NCBI GenBank assembly: GCA_963804055.1
Contig: CAWDOU010000013.1
Span: forward strand, 310,001 to 374,000
DNA: 64,000 nt
Source: Bog-473 sp963804055
GTDB lineage: Bacteria; Actinomycetota; Acidimicrobiia; Acidimicrobiales; RAAP-2
Reading direction: 5' to 3'
The translations under genes and the position numbers were made by a program. Positions 18,485 to 26,931 of the stretch are shown here, piece by piece. Within the stretch, counting starts at the first letter, position 1. Every line of letters begins with the position of its first letter. The notes beneath the pieces are model-generated. The model was not told the origin of the DNA. It made no database searches and saw nothing but the letters and a program-made list of their open reading frames with translations.

Positions 18485-20569
18485 GGCGGGCGGGGCGGCA
18501 CCCGCCATCTGCGCCCGTCCGGCCGCCACGATCGCCGGCATGATCTTCGGTCCCAGGTACTGCCCTCCCGCCACGGTGAAGTGCACGCCGTCGGTGAAGC
18601 GCACCGTCACCCCGTGGATCGTCGACGTGAACCTGCCGCCCGGACAGGCCGCGCTGAAGAGATCCACCGTCGAGTCCGTGGTCGGGTACTCGGCGGCGAC
18701 CTCACGGACAAGCTTGTTGTAGACGGCGAGACGTGCCGGATTGTCCTCGGGCCACGGTGCGCCGTCCGGCTGCTCCCCCTCGTCAGTGCAGGGCCCGGTG
18801 AGGAACACCATGCGTGCCCCGGTCGCAGTCACCAGCTGGGAGGCCTGCTCCAGCTGGCTCTTGACATAGGCGGCGTACGCCGGATGCAAGATGTTGGTCC
18901 ACGTCCCGTTGTAGTTCCGGTCGACCACCTCCCAGCGTCCTGCCAGCAGCACGACCACGTTGGGCGTGTCCTGGCTGATCGCCTCCTTCCACTGCTGCTG
19001 CCAGGGCTCGTTGGCTGCCGCTCCGCCCGGCTGGACCCCCGCTCCGCCACAAGCCTGTGGCGTGTCGTAAAGGGTGCCCATGAGTTCGACCTGGGGGCCG
19101 TCGACCACGCCGCAGCCGATGATCCCCTTGTCGGTCAGCTGGTAGTCGTATTTGTCCTGCAGATTCTGTTCTCCCAGGCCCTCGCCCAGGGTCAACGCCA
19201 CCGAGTCGCCGAAGAGGAGGACCCTCACCGGCGGGCCGTTGGCCGACAGGGGCGGCGCTGTCGTGCTCGTCGTGGCTGAGGCTGCGGACGATGTCGACCC
19301 CGGTCCCGTGTCGCCGATCCCACCGGGCAGCGCAGTGCTGGCGACGGCGGACGTTCCGGTGGTCGCCGCGATCACGGCCACGAGCACGGCGCCGACGCCG
19401 GCGGGCACGACCAGCCACGCCCGCCACTGGCTGACGAACGTCCCCATGCGGATCGGGCGCTCAATCAGGTGGAAGGAGACCACCGAGACGGCGAAGGTGA
19501 CCAGCACCCGGAAGCCGAAGAGCTCGTACCCGTAGAGGCCGGTCCGGGAGTGGTCGAGCCATATGAAGATGGGCCAGTGCCAGATGTACAGCCCGTACGA
19601 GATCCGGCCCACATAGCGCACGGGAGCCAGTGACAGCACCCGGGGTACCACACTGCGCGGCGCCGCCACGGCGGCCAGGATCACGGCAGCCACCGAGAGC
19701 CCGATGAGGAAGAACCCACCCTGGTACGGGAAGGTCGACGTTGACGTCGCCAGCACCCACAGCGCCACTGCGCCGGCCGCCCCCACGACACCCAGGGCGC
19801 CGCACAGCGCCACCCCGGTGGGGCTCTCCGGGCGCCACAACTCCCCCTTCACCAGGCGGCCGCCTTCGTGGCGCTGGGTCACGAGGACGAGGCCCACCGC
19901 GAGCGCGCAGCCGATGAACAGGCACTGCGAGCGCGTGTCGGTGCCCAGGTAGGCGCGGTTGGTGTTGAGGCCCCCGTCGTACACGTGGTACATCCAGAGC
20001 GCGGACGCGATCGCCGCCGCGCAGCACAGCGCGAACAGTGCCCGCAGGCTGCGGGTGAACCGCATGACGCCGAGCACGACCAGCGGCCAGATCACGTAGA
20101 ACTGCTCCTCGACCGCCAGGGACCACGTGTGCAACAGCGGTGAAGAGGCCGACGTCTCGTTGAAGTAGTTGGAGTTGACGAGAATGAAGTGCCAGTTGCT
20201 CACATAGAGCAAGGTGGCCCACGCGTCGAGGCGCAGCGCGCCGTACGTGCCCTTCGGAACGATGACGGACGCGAAGAACGCGACGAACAGCATCATCAGC
20301 AAGAGCGCAGGCAGCAGGCGGCGGGCGCGGCGGGCCCAGAACGCGCCGAGCTTGATCGTCAGGGCCTGGCGCCACTCCCCGATGAGGAGCGACGTGATAA
20401 GGAATCCTGACAGGACGAAGAAGGCGTCGACCCCCATGAACCCGCCGTCCATGTGCGGGATCCCGCCGTGGAACATCATCACGGCGAGGACGGCGCACGC
20501 CCGCATGCCGTCGAGCGCGGGGAGATAGGCCAGACGAGTGTGCGAGACCGCGCTCTCGTCGTCCTGCAT
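18470..20569 (-). CDS. OafA-like acyltransferase with C-terminal SGNH domain
   Basis: Membrane acyltransferase of the acyltransferase-3 family fused to a periplasm-side SGNH esterase-like domain, 699 residues. The N-terminal part has RLAYLPALDGMRACAVLAVMMFH, with the family histidine, and about ten membrane helices. A Ser/Thr-rich linker (about 410-450) leads to the SGNH domain, which starts with VLLFGDSVALTLGEG (block I, nucleophile Ser) and ends with TDGVHFT (block V, Asp-x-x-His). Such proteins O-acetylate cell-surface polysaccharides. ATG 20569 has GAGGAGGG about 8 nt upstream, which decides the start. Confidence 0.92.
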   Translation of the reverse strand: MQDDESAVSHTRLAYLPALDGMRACAVLAVMMFHGGIPHMDGGFMGVDAFFVLSGFLITSLLIGEWRQALTIKLGAFWARRARRLLPALLLMMLFVAFFASVIVPKGTYGALRLDAWATLLYVSNWHFILVNSNYFNETSASSPLLHTWSLAVEEQFYVIWPLVVLGVMRFTRSLRALFALCCAAAIASALWMYHVYDGGLNTNRAYLGTDTRSQCLFIGCALAVGLVLVTQRHEGGRLVKGELWRPESPTGVALCGALGVVGAAGAVALWVLATSTSTFPYQGGFFLIGLSVAAVILAAVAAPRSVVPRVLSLAPVRYVGRISYGLYIWHWPIFIWLDHSRTGLYGYELFGFRVLVTFAVSVVSFHLIERPIRMGTFVSQWRAWLVVPAGVGAVLVAVIAATTGTSAVASTALPGGIGDTGPGSTSSAASATTSTTAPPLSANGPPVRVLLFGDSVALTLGEGLGEQNLQDKYDYQLTDKGIIGCGVVDGPQVELMGTLYDTPQACGGAGVQPGGAAANEPWQQQWKEAISQDTPNVVVLLAGRWEVVDRNYNGTWTNILHPAYAAYVKSQLEQASQLVTATGARMVFLTGPCTDEGEQPDGAPWPEDNPARLAVYNKLVREVAAEYPTTDSTVDLFSAACPGGRFTSTIHGVTVRFTDGVHFTVAGGQYLGPKIMPAIVAAGRAQMAGAAPPASTGG

Positions 20570-20712
20570 GGGGCCGATCCCTCCTCGGTCAGCTCGGGCG
20601 ACACCGCACTCTCGGTGGCGGGTGGCCGGGAACCGCATTCTCGCAGAACCGGCCCGCGCCCTCGGGGCAGGCTGCGCTCGCTACCTTTGCCCCCCTGAGC
20701 CCGACTCGACCG

Positions 20713-21369
20713 TTGGCCCCGCCCCTGCCGCCCCGCCGCACCCGGGGACGCCACCGCCGTTTCTTCACGGGGGTGGTGGTCCTGGTGCTGCTCGGCGCCG
20801 GAGTCCTGGTGGCCCGGCACGCCCTCGCTGGGCCGCCCCTCAGCCCTCTGCGCGCCCGAATCGTGGCCGCGGCCCGGGGCCAGGTGGGATACCAGACCGA
20901 CCCGTCGGACACCTATTGCAACAAGTTCAGCGCCTACTGGGAAGCCGGCATCGATGACTGCGGCAACGACAACCTCGACGAGGAGTGGTGCGCAGACTTC
21001 GCCGCCTGGGTCTGGAAGCAGGCCGGGGCGGAGGTGAGCTACCAGCTGGCACCGGGCTACCTCAACGGGAACTCCGCCAGTTTCTACGTCTGGGGGACGG
21101 ACCACGGCACCTGGCACCCGCTCGGATCGGGCTACACCCCCCAACCGGGCGATGTCGCCGTCTACGGGCTCGACACCTCCGCCGTCACCGCCGTCCACGT
21201 GGCTGTCGTCATCGGGACCACCGGCAACGATGCCGCTCCGGACGTGATCAATGGGGACGGCGACCGTACGGGCTACAGCGTGGTCGAGGTCGGCGACAAC
21301 CAGGCGTTCGCCGACGTCAAGGGCAAGGGCGCCCCGCTGTCGGGCTACGTCTCCCCGACGCGCTCGTGA
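20713..21369 (+). CDS. CHAP-domain protein, membrane-anchored
   Basis: Putative peptidoglycan amidase or endopeptidase of 218 residues. A basic N-terminus and one hydrophobic segment (about 18-36) would anchor or export it. The CHAP core follows: Cys93 in EEWCADFAAWVW is the likely nucleophile and His162 in VHVAVV the partner. Extra cysteines at about 69 and 83 may form a disulfide. The start is uncertain. TTG 20713 is the listed start, but a TACCTT -10-like box (20682-20687) lies 7 nt before an in-frame CTG at 20695. The last 273 bp lie in a tandemly duplicated block. Confidence 0.75.
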   Translation: MAPPLPPRRTRGRHRRFFTGVVVLVLLGAGVLVARHALAGPPLSPLRARIVAAARGQVGYQTDPSDTYCNKFSAYWEAGIDDCGNDNLDEEWCADFAAWVWKQAGAEVSYQLAPGYLNGNSASFYVWGTDHGTWHPLGSGYTPQPGDVAVYGLDTSAVTAVHVAVVIGTTGNDAAPDVINGDGDRTGYSVVEVGDNQAFADVKGKGAPLSGYVSPTRS

Positions 21370-21474
21370 CCCGGGCCTGACCCCGCGTCGCCTGTGCCGC
21401 CTGTCCCGCCTGTCCCGCCTGTCCCGTCAGCGCCGCCGGAGTCGTCGCCTCCCGTTTCAGGCGGGGGGCCGTAC
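21097..21474 (+). repeat. 378-bp tandem duplication, copy A
   Basis: First copy of a direct tandem duplication whose second copy starts at the next base. The unit covers the C-terminal half of the CHAP gene plus about 105 bp of downstream DNA. I count two mismatches between copies, at 21362/21740 and 21467/21845, so they are about 99.5 percent identical. The unit starts exactly at a codon boundary of the CHAP gene. Confidence 0.95.
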
Positions 21475-21747
21475 ACGGACCACGGCACCTGGCACCCGCT
21501 CGGATCGGGCTACACCCCCCAACCGGGCGATGTCGCCGTCTACGGGCTCGACACCTCCGCCGTCACCGCCGTCCACGTGGCTGTCGTCATCGGGACCACC
21601 GGCAACGATGCCGCTCCGGACGTGATCAATGGGGACGGCGACCGTACGGGCTACAGCGTGGTCGAGGTCGGCGACAACCAGGCGTTCGCCGACGTCAAGG
21701 GCAAGGGCGCCCCGCTGTCGGGCTACGTCTCCCCGACGCCCTCGTGA
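21475..21747 (+). pseudogene. Truncated duplicate of the CHAP gene 3' end
   Basis: Identical to the last 91 codons of the CHAP gene except for one Arg-to-Pro change just before the stop. It carries the catalytic histidine but lacks the cysteine half of the domain and the membrane anchor. The reading frame stays open back to a GTG at 21394, but that extension is Pro/Ser-rich and simply reads the antisense of the MFS tail. It is probably not functional. The stretch 21370-21722 holds no other gene. Confidence 0.75.
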
Positions 21748-21852
21748 CCCGGGCCTGACCCCGCGTCGCCTGTGCCGCCTGTCCCGCCTGTCCCGCCTGT
21801 CCCGTCAGCGCCGCCGGAGTCGTCGCCTCCCGTTTCAGGCGGGGCGCCGTAC
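21475..21852 (+). repeat. 378-bp tandem duplication, copy B
   Basis: Second copy of the 378-bp unit. It holds a truncated duplicate of the CHAP gene on the plus strand and the last 43 codons of the MFS gene on the minus strand. The MFS gene therefore ends inside the duplicated block, and in copy A its tail is present without the rest of the gene. Confidence 0.95.
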
Positions 21853-23282
21853 GCCGCCTCCTCGGCCTGTTGGGCCGCCATTGCCATGACGACCGCCTCG
21901 AACACCGCGGCCGCGTCCGTCTCGATGTGGCTGCGCGCCAGCAGCAGGCAGCCGGCGCCGAGGAAGGCGATGGGGAGGATGATGAGGAACGCCGTGCGGT
22001 AGTTGTCGCCGAACTGGGCGGCGATGGCCGAGGTCACGAGTGGAGCGGCGGCCGAGCCGAAGACCACCGACGCCAGGTTGAAGGCGCCGAACCCCGCCCC
22101 GCGCAGATGCGCCGGAGCGGCGTCGGACAGGCCGGCGCGCAGCGCGGGGACGCACGCCGTCGCCGCCAGGAAGCCCAGCAACTGCACGACGAAGACGAGG
22201 GCGAACGCCATCGGGATGAAGGACACCATGAACAGCGCCGCGCTGATCACGATGCACACCGCGGGGATCACGACCCGCGCCCCGAGAAAACGGTTGACCC
22301 ATCTGTCGGCGATGCGCCCGCCGATGATCGTCCCCGGGATGCCGCCGAGGATGGCCAGCGCGCCGAACGTGCCGTTCGACGCCTGCTGCGTGAGGTGCAA
22401 CTGGTTCTGGTAGAAGTCCGGCATCCAGGTCGCGACGGCCGTGACGACGAAGCCGACCGTCGACACGCCCACCAGCGCGTAGCGCATCGTGGGGATGCGG
22501 AGAATGGTCCCGACGTCCTTGCGGAGCCCGTCGGCCATCTCGCCGAGGAAGTGCCGGAACCCCTGTGGGAAGAGCGGCGGACTGTCGTCCCCTGCCAGCT
22601 CCATCTCCTCGCTGTGCGTCACGTGGGCCCGGTCGGCCGACCCGCGTCGGGGCTCGGGCAGGCGCCAGCAGAAGTACGCGACGAGAAGGCCCGGGAAGAG
22701 CGAGACGAAGAAGGCGACCCGCCACCCCTGGCCGTGGAACAGCGGGCCGACGGCGCCCCCGATGGCCAGTCCCATCCCAAGGCCGACATAGCTCAGGCAC
22801 TGCTGGATGGAGAAGGCCTTCCCGCGGCGCTCCGTGCCGTAGTAGTCCGCGATGACGCTGCTGCCGGACGGGTCGGTGACCGCCTGGCCGAAGCCCAGCG
22901 ACGCCCGGATCAGAACCAGCAGTCCGAAGGCGGCCGTGGGCACCAGACCCCCCAGGGCACTGATGACCGACCACAACACGATCGTGACGGCCATGGCCCG
23001 GGTCCGGTTCCACCGGTCGGCCAGGTAACCCGCAGGCATCGTGATGATGCCGTTGACCAGGATGAAGGCGGAGAACAGCAGCCCGATGGCCGTGTCGCCG
23101 ACGCCGAAGGCGGCCTTGATCTGGTCGCTGCTGCCCCGGACGATGTACTGGTCCATCCCGTCGACGAACAGGGTCAGCCCCACGACCCACATGGGCCAGT
23201 TGCCGATCATCACGCGCCGGACCGACGACGACGTCGTCGTCGTCGCCGGGTCGGGCACCCGTGGTGCCTGTGCTGTGCTCAC
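21723..23282 (-). CDS. MFS transporter
   Basis: Major facilitator superfamily transporter of 519 residues with twelve membrane helices. The loop 2-3 motif is GYLADRWNRTRAM (compare GxxxDRxGRR), and the equivalent loop 8-9 motif is GGRIADRWVNRFLG. It resembles the Spinster-like/organic-acid branch; substrate unknown. The GTG start is 66 bp downstream of the aldehyde dehydrogenase stop, so they are probably one transcript. The last 43 residues form a Gly/Thr-rich tail (GGTGGTGGTG) that lies in the duplicated block and looks disordered. Confidence 0.88.
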   Translation of the reverse strand: MSTAQAPRVPDPATTTTSSSVRRVMIGNWPMWVVGLTLFVDGMDQYIVRGSSDQIKAAFGVGDTAIGLLFSAFILVNGIITMPAGYLADRWNRTRAMAVTIVLWSVISALGGLVPTAAFGLLVLIRASLGFGQAVTDPSGSSVIADYYGTERRGKAFSIQQCLSYVGLGMGLAIGGAVGPLFHGQGWRVAFFVSLFPGLLVAYFCWRLPEPRRGSADRAHVTHSEEMELAGDDSPPLFPQGFRHFLGEMADGLRKDVGTILRIPTMRYALVGVSTVGFVVTAVATWMPDFYQNQLHLTQQASNGTFGALAILGGIPGTIIGGRIADRWVNRFLGARVVIPAVCIVISAALFMVSFIPMAFALVFVVQLLGFLAATACVPALRAGLSDAAPAHLRGAGFGAFNLASVVFGSAAAPLVTSAIAAQFGDNYRTAFLIILPIAFLGAGCLLLARSHIETDAAAVFEAVVMAMAAQQAEEAAYGAPPETGGDDSGGADGTGGTGGTGGTGDAGSGPGHEGVGET

Positions 23283-23348
23283 GACCGGCCCGCCGCCTGT
23301 CGCTCGCCGGAGCCCGCCGCTCCCGCCGAGTCCGAGTCCCGGTCCGGC

Positions 23349-24821
23349 CTACGTCCCCGGCGTGTATCCGGCCGGCAGGGCGATCGACTTCACCTCGAGG
23401 AAGCCCTCCAGGCCCTCCGGCCCGAACTCGCGCCCCACACCCGACTCCTTGTAGCCGCCGAACGGCGTGGAGAAGTCGATCGGCACGGGCGCATTGAGCA
23501 TGTAGGTGCCGGTGCGCACCTGACGCGCCACACCCAGGCCGCGATCGTTGTCGCCGGTCCAGACCGACCCGCACAGGCCGTAGTTCGAGTCGTTGGCGAT
23601 CTCGACGGCGTTGTCGTCACCGTCGTAGGGGATCACCACCAGGACGGGGCCGAAGATCTCCTCCTGGGCGATCTTCATTTTGTTGTCGACGTCGGAGAAC
23701 ACCGTCGGCTCCACGTACCAGCCCTTGGCGAAGTCGGACCCGGTCGGGCGACCACCGCCCAACGCGACCGTCGCGCCCTCCTCGCGCCCGCTGTCGAGAT
23801 ACCCCTCGATCCGGCTCCGTTGCCGCTCGGCCACCACCGGGCCGACCTCGGTGGCCGGGTCCATCGGGTCGCCCACCTTCATGGCGGCCACGCCAGAAAC
23901 GACCGCGTCGACCACTTCGGCGTAGCGGGCACGCGGCGCCAGAATGCGGGTCTGGGCGATGCAGGCCTGCCCGTTGTTCATGATGGAGTTCGGCAGCAGC
24001 GTCGGGATCGTCGTCGCCAGGTCGGCGTCGTCGAGGATGATGGCGGCCGACTTGCCGCCGAGCTCGAGCGTGCAGCGCTTCAAGCGCTCACCGCACAGGC
24101 CTCCGATGCGCTTCCCACCGACACCGGACCCCGTGAACGAGATCTTGTCGACACCGGGGTGCGTGACCAGGTGCTCGCTCACCTCGCGGCCCGCCGGCAC
24201 GACCGACAGGACGCCCTTGGGCAGCCCGGCATCGGCGAAGATCTCGGCCAGCCGGAACGCGTCGAAGGGCGTCTCCGGCGCGGGCTTGTAGACGACGGTG
24301 CAGCCGGCCGCCAGGGAAGGCGCCAGCTTGGCCGCCGCGATGAAGAGCGGCACGTTCCACGGGGCGATGGCGCCCACGACACCCACCGGCTCCTTGGTCA
24401 CCAGCACCTGCGGGTTCAGCATGCCGGCGCGCACCTCGTCGAAGGCGTACGTGCCGGCCAGGTCGGCGTAGTAGTTGAAGATCATCGACGGCGCCATGAC
24501 CTGTCCCAGTCCGGAGAACGAGATCGGCGAGCCCATCTCCTGCGTGATGATCGCGGCCATGTCGTCCATCTCGGCCATGATCTGCGCCGCCACCTTGGCC
24601 AGGATCTCGCCCCGCTCGGCCGGCGTCATGCGGGGCCAGGGCCCGTGGTCGAAGGCGGTCCGGGCGGCGGCGACCGCCTTGTCGATGTCGCCCTCGGTCC
24701 CGTCGGGCACGTGGGCGATGACCTCCTCGGTCGACGGTGAGATGACCGAGATGGTGTCGGTCCCTTCCGGGGCCACCCAGTCGCCGCCGATGAACAAGCG
24801 GTCGTAGTCCCGAATCGCCAT
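23349..24821 (-). CDS. Aldehyde dehydrogenase
   Basis: NAD(P)-dependent aldehyde dehydrogenase of 490 residues. The catalytic cysteine is Cys287 in NNGQACIAQTR, the general base is Glu253 in LELGGKSA, and the oxyanion asparagine is Asn156 in APWNVP. Lys179 in VVYKPAPETP binds the cofactor. It belongs to the broad-specificity class, so the aldehyde is unknown. GGGAGGG lies just upstream of the ATG. The MFS gene follows on the same strand, suggesting uptake or export of a compound linked to this oxidation step. Confidence 0.95.
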   Translation of the reverse strand: MAIRDYDRLFIGGDWVAPEGTDTISVISPSTEEVIAHVPDGTEGDIDKAVAAARTAFDHGPWPRMTPAERGEILAKVAAQIMAEMDDMAAIITQEMGSPISFSGLGQVMAPSMIFNYYADLAGTYAFDEVRAGMLNPQVLVTKEPVGVVGAIAPWNVPLFIAAAKLAPSLAAGCTVVYKPAPETPFDAFRLAEIFADAGLPKGVLSVVPAGREVSEHLVTHPGVDKISFTGSGVGGKRIGGLCGERLKRCTLELGGKSAAIILDDADLATTIPTLLPNSIMNNGQACIAQTRILAPRARYAEVVDAVVSGVAAMKVGDPMDPATEVGPVVAERQRSRIEGYLDSGREEGATVALGGGRPTGSDFAKGWYVEPTVFSDVDNKMKIAQEEIFGPVLVVIPYDGDDNAVEIANDSNYGLCGSVWTGDNDRGLGVARQVRTGTYMLNAPVPIDFSTPFGGYKESGVGREFGPEGLEGFLEVKSIALPAGYTPGT

Positions 24822-24842
24822 GCGTCCCTCCCAGGGATCAGA

Positions 24843-24857
24843 GGGGGTCCGACCCCC
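24843..24857 (-). terminator. Hairpin between hypothetical gene and aldehyde dehydrogenase gene
   Basis: GGGGGT and ACCCCC (24843-24848, 24852-24857) form a six-bp GC-rich stem with a 3-nt loop. It lies 3' of the small hypothetical gene and 5' of the aldehyde dehydrogenase gene. There is no U-tract. A second palindrome (24912-24926, ACGGCGC-A-GCGCCGT) sits 10 bp after the hypothetical gene's stop. Either could act as a terminator. Confidence 0.4.
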
Positions 24858-24935
24858 AACCGGTTACCCAAGGGTAGCGGCGGCCCGCCTGCCGGCGACA
24901 GTTCCGGCGGCACGGCGCAGCGCCGTCAGGCAGCC

Positions 24936-25253
24936 TCAGCCCGGCTCCTGGCCAGGCTCGATATGGGCGAGGACGCCGCCGTCCGGCTCCACCCAGCCCT
25001 TTCCGGCGGCGTACGCGCACATGCCGGCGAAGCCCTCGTCCCAGGCCTCGTCGGCTGCGGGCCCGGCCAGCGCCCGCAGGCCAGCGGGGTCGACCACGAC
25101 ATGCTCGCCGTCGTTGGCGAGCCGGCCGAGACCCGACTGCCGCACCACCAGGGCCAGGTCGCCCTCGCCCTCCACCGCCACGGCGAAACGGGTGAACTCG
25201 TCGGGCCGGCGCAGTGAGACGGCGGCGGAGGACAGGTCGATCACGATCAGCAC
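24936..25253 (-). CDS. Hypothetical protein
   Basis: Small protein of 105 residues, not recognised. It starts MLIVIDLSSAAVSLRRPDEFTRFAVAVEG, which looks like a beta strand and helix, and is acidic towards the C-terminus with no membrane segment. It diverges from the phosphotransferase gene across 94 bp. The GTG start is the only reasonable one. Confidence 0.55.
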   Translation of the reverse strand: MLIVIDLSSAAVSLRRPDEFTRFAVAVEGEGDLALVVRQSGLGRLANDGEHVVVDPAGLRALAGPAADEAWDEGFAGMCAYAAGKGWVEPDGGVLAHIEPGQEPG

Positions 25254-25333
25254 GGCGGGAAAACGCTACCCGCCCGACCACGAACCGTCCCCGGACCGTT
25301 CCGAGCCTTCCCGCGACAGGGCCGGGTGGTCGG

Positions 25334-25339
25334 TAGAGT
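25334..25339 (+). promoter_or_regulatory. -10 box TAGAGT, leaderless promoter of phosphotransferase
   Basis: TAGAGT matches TANNNT and ends 8 nt before the GTG at 25348, so the transcript would begin at or within a base or two of the start codon. No -35 box is evident. It supports GTG 25348, although the frame is open for 176 codons upstream. Confidence 0.45.
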
Positions 25340-25347
25340 GCCGCTTT

Positions 25348-26424
25348 GTGCCCGACATCAGCCAGCGCGATCCCGACCAGGTGGCCTCCATCCTCTCGCG
25401 TTGGCTCGCCACCAAGTCGGCCGACGGGACCGGGCCCGAGGTCTTCGACGTCCAGGCCCCCGGCTCCAACGGGTTCTCCAACGAGACCATCCTCTGCCGC
25501 ACCCGTTCCGGCGACGGTGAGGAGAAGCGCCTGGTCGTCCGAGTGGCGCCGACCAAGCACCTGCTCTTCCTCGACGCGGAGTTCTCCACGCAGTACCGGG
25601 CCATGCGCGCCCTGGCAGACGGTGGCTCCGGCGTCCCCCTCCCCCGCCTCGGCTGGTACGAGGAGGATCCGCAGTACTTCGGCGTGCCCTTCTTCTCCAT
25701 GGACCACGTCGAGGGGCTGGTGCCCTCGGACAACCTCCCCTACACCATGGACGGCTGGGTGATCGAGGCCACGCCCGAGCAGCAGGAGCGCATGTGGTGG
25801 AGCGGCATCGACGCGCTGGCCGCCGTCCACCGCACGGACTGGCGGGCGACCGGGCTCGAGTGGCTGAGCATGGGCGAGCGGGGCCGGCCGGGCCTGGAGC
25901 AACAGCTCTCCTACTACCGCGACTTCCTGGACTGGGCCACCAAGGGTGAGAAGGTGCCGGTGATCGAGTCGACCTGGCAGTGGCTGGTGGAACACAAGCC
26001 CGCCGAGGACGGCGACGTGGTGATCAGCTGGGGCGACAGCCGGATCGGCAACATCATCTGGGACGACTTCGAGGCGGCCGCCGTGGTCGACTGGGAGATG
26101 GCCTCGCTGGCCCAGCCCGAAATGGACCTGGGCTGGTGGCTCTACTTCGACCGCCAATTCTCCGAGGGCCTCGGGGTCCCCCGCCCGGCCGGGTTCGGTT
26201 CGCACGAGGACACGATCGAGCGCTACTCCGAACTCATGGGCCGCCCCATGCGGGACATCTTCTACTACGAGATCTTCTCGGGCTTCCGCTTCGCCGTCGT
26301 CATGTACCGGCTCTCGGATCTCGTCTTCGACCGGGAGGACATGGAGGGCGACGCCGACATGGCCACCGACAACATCGCCACCCAGCTCCTGGCCAAGATG
26401 CTCGACCTGGAGCCGCCGACCTAG
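25348..26424 (+). CDS. APH-family phosphotransferase
   Basis: Aminoglycoside-phosphotransferase-like kinase of 358 residues. The catalytic loop reads WGDSRIGNIIWDD, with the usual His-Gly-Asp replaced by Trp-Gly-Asp, and the metal-binding aspartate is in VVDWEMA. NGFSNETILCRTR and LVVRVAPTKHLLF correspond to the ATP-binding lobe. In actinobacteria such proteins, often near acyl-CoA dehydrogenases, are of unknown substrate; there is no reason to call it an antibiotic resistance gene. Its stop shares the palindromic CTAG with the stop of the convergent gene. Confidence 0.85.
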   Translation: MPDISQRDPDQVASILSRWLATKSADGTGPEVFDVQAPGSNGFSNETILCRTRSGDGEEKRLVVRVAPTKHLLFLDAEFSTQYRAMRALADGGSGVPLPRLGWYEEDPQYFGVPFFSMDHVEGLVPSDNLPYTMDGWVIEATPEQQERMWWSGIDALAAVHRTDWRATGLEWLSMGERGRPGLEQQLSYYRDFLDWATKGEKVPVIESTWQWLVEHKPAEDGDVVISWGDSRIGNIIWDDFEAAAVVDWEMASLAQPEMDLGWWLYFDRQFSEGLGVPRPAGFGSHEDTIERYSELMGRPMRDIFYYEIFSGFRFAVVMYRLSDLVFDREDMEGDADMATDNIATQLLAKMLDLEPPT

Positions 26425-26822
26425 GCCTCGCTGTCCGAAATGGGGTCGCCGGTCGGGCCGACGGCGACGCCGGCGGCGAGCAGGCGCTGGCCCAGCCAGT
26501 GCGTGCCCTGGTCCCCCTGCTCGCGCATGGCCTCGGGCCAGCCCTCGAGGATCCTGTGCAGCTCCTCGACCGTGGCGACCTTGGCGATCACGTGCACCGT
26601 GATCTTGTTCTCGTAGCCCTCGGGATCCGTCACGTGGATCCCTCCGAACGGGTCCTCGCGCACGTGGGGCGCCGGCTCGCGCAACACGTAGAGCTCACCG
26701 GTGTCCTCCACGTAGTTCAGCTCGTGCTGGACGCCGTCCTTCCCCAGCCATTCCGAGCCCAGCTCGAGCTCGGCCGAGGCCCGCCGGCGCGGGTCCGCTT
26801 CGTAGAACTCGTCGATGTCCAT
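26421..26822 (-). CDS. Hypothetical protein
   Basis: Acidic soluble protein of 133 residues that I do not recognise. It begins MDIDEFYEADPRRRASAELELGSEW and has a compact alpha/beta pattern with several conserved-looking aromatic residues. The stop codon overlaps that of the phosphotransferase gene in the self-complementary CTAG. ATG 26822 is chosen because a TAGTGT -10 box ends 7 nt upstream; the frame is otherwise open another 134 codons. Confidence 0.65.
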   Translation of the reverse strand: MDIDEFYEADPRRRASAELELGSEWLGKDGVQHELNYVEDTGELYVLREPAPHVREDPFGGIHVTDPEGYENKITVHVIAKVATVEELHRILEGWPEAMREQGDQGTHWLGQRLLAAGVAVGPTGDPISDSEA

Positions 26823-26829
26823 CGGCGGC

Positions 26830-26835
26830 ACACTA
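26830..26835 (-). promoter_or_regulatory. -10 box TAGTGT, leaderless promoter
   Basis: On the minus strand TAGTGT ends 7 nt before the ATG at 26822. A leaderless transcript is expected and no Shine-Dalgarno is present. Confidence 0.45.
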
Positions 26836-26931
26836 CTGCCGACCAGGACCATTGCAGCCGCCCCGGGATTCCCCGTCCTCTGTTGCTGCGGGGGGAGGGA
26901 TCGGGGGAGGACCGGGGACGACGCTCCCGGC

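Noticed and set aside
21394..21747. Apparent separate gene of 117 codons after the CHAP gene
   Set aside because: It is the duplicated CHAP 3' end joined to antisense of the MFS tail, with no catalytic cysteine and no proper start.
21870..24740. Open frame of 956 codons on the plus strand
   Set aside because: It is antisense to the MFS and aldehyde dehydrogenase genes, has low-complexity Arg/Gly/Asp composition and no domain. High GC keeps antisense frames open.
25348..26424. Aminoglycoside resistance gene
   Set aside because: The protein has the APH fold but a WGD catalytic loop and a housekeeping setting; the family is mostly non-resistance.
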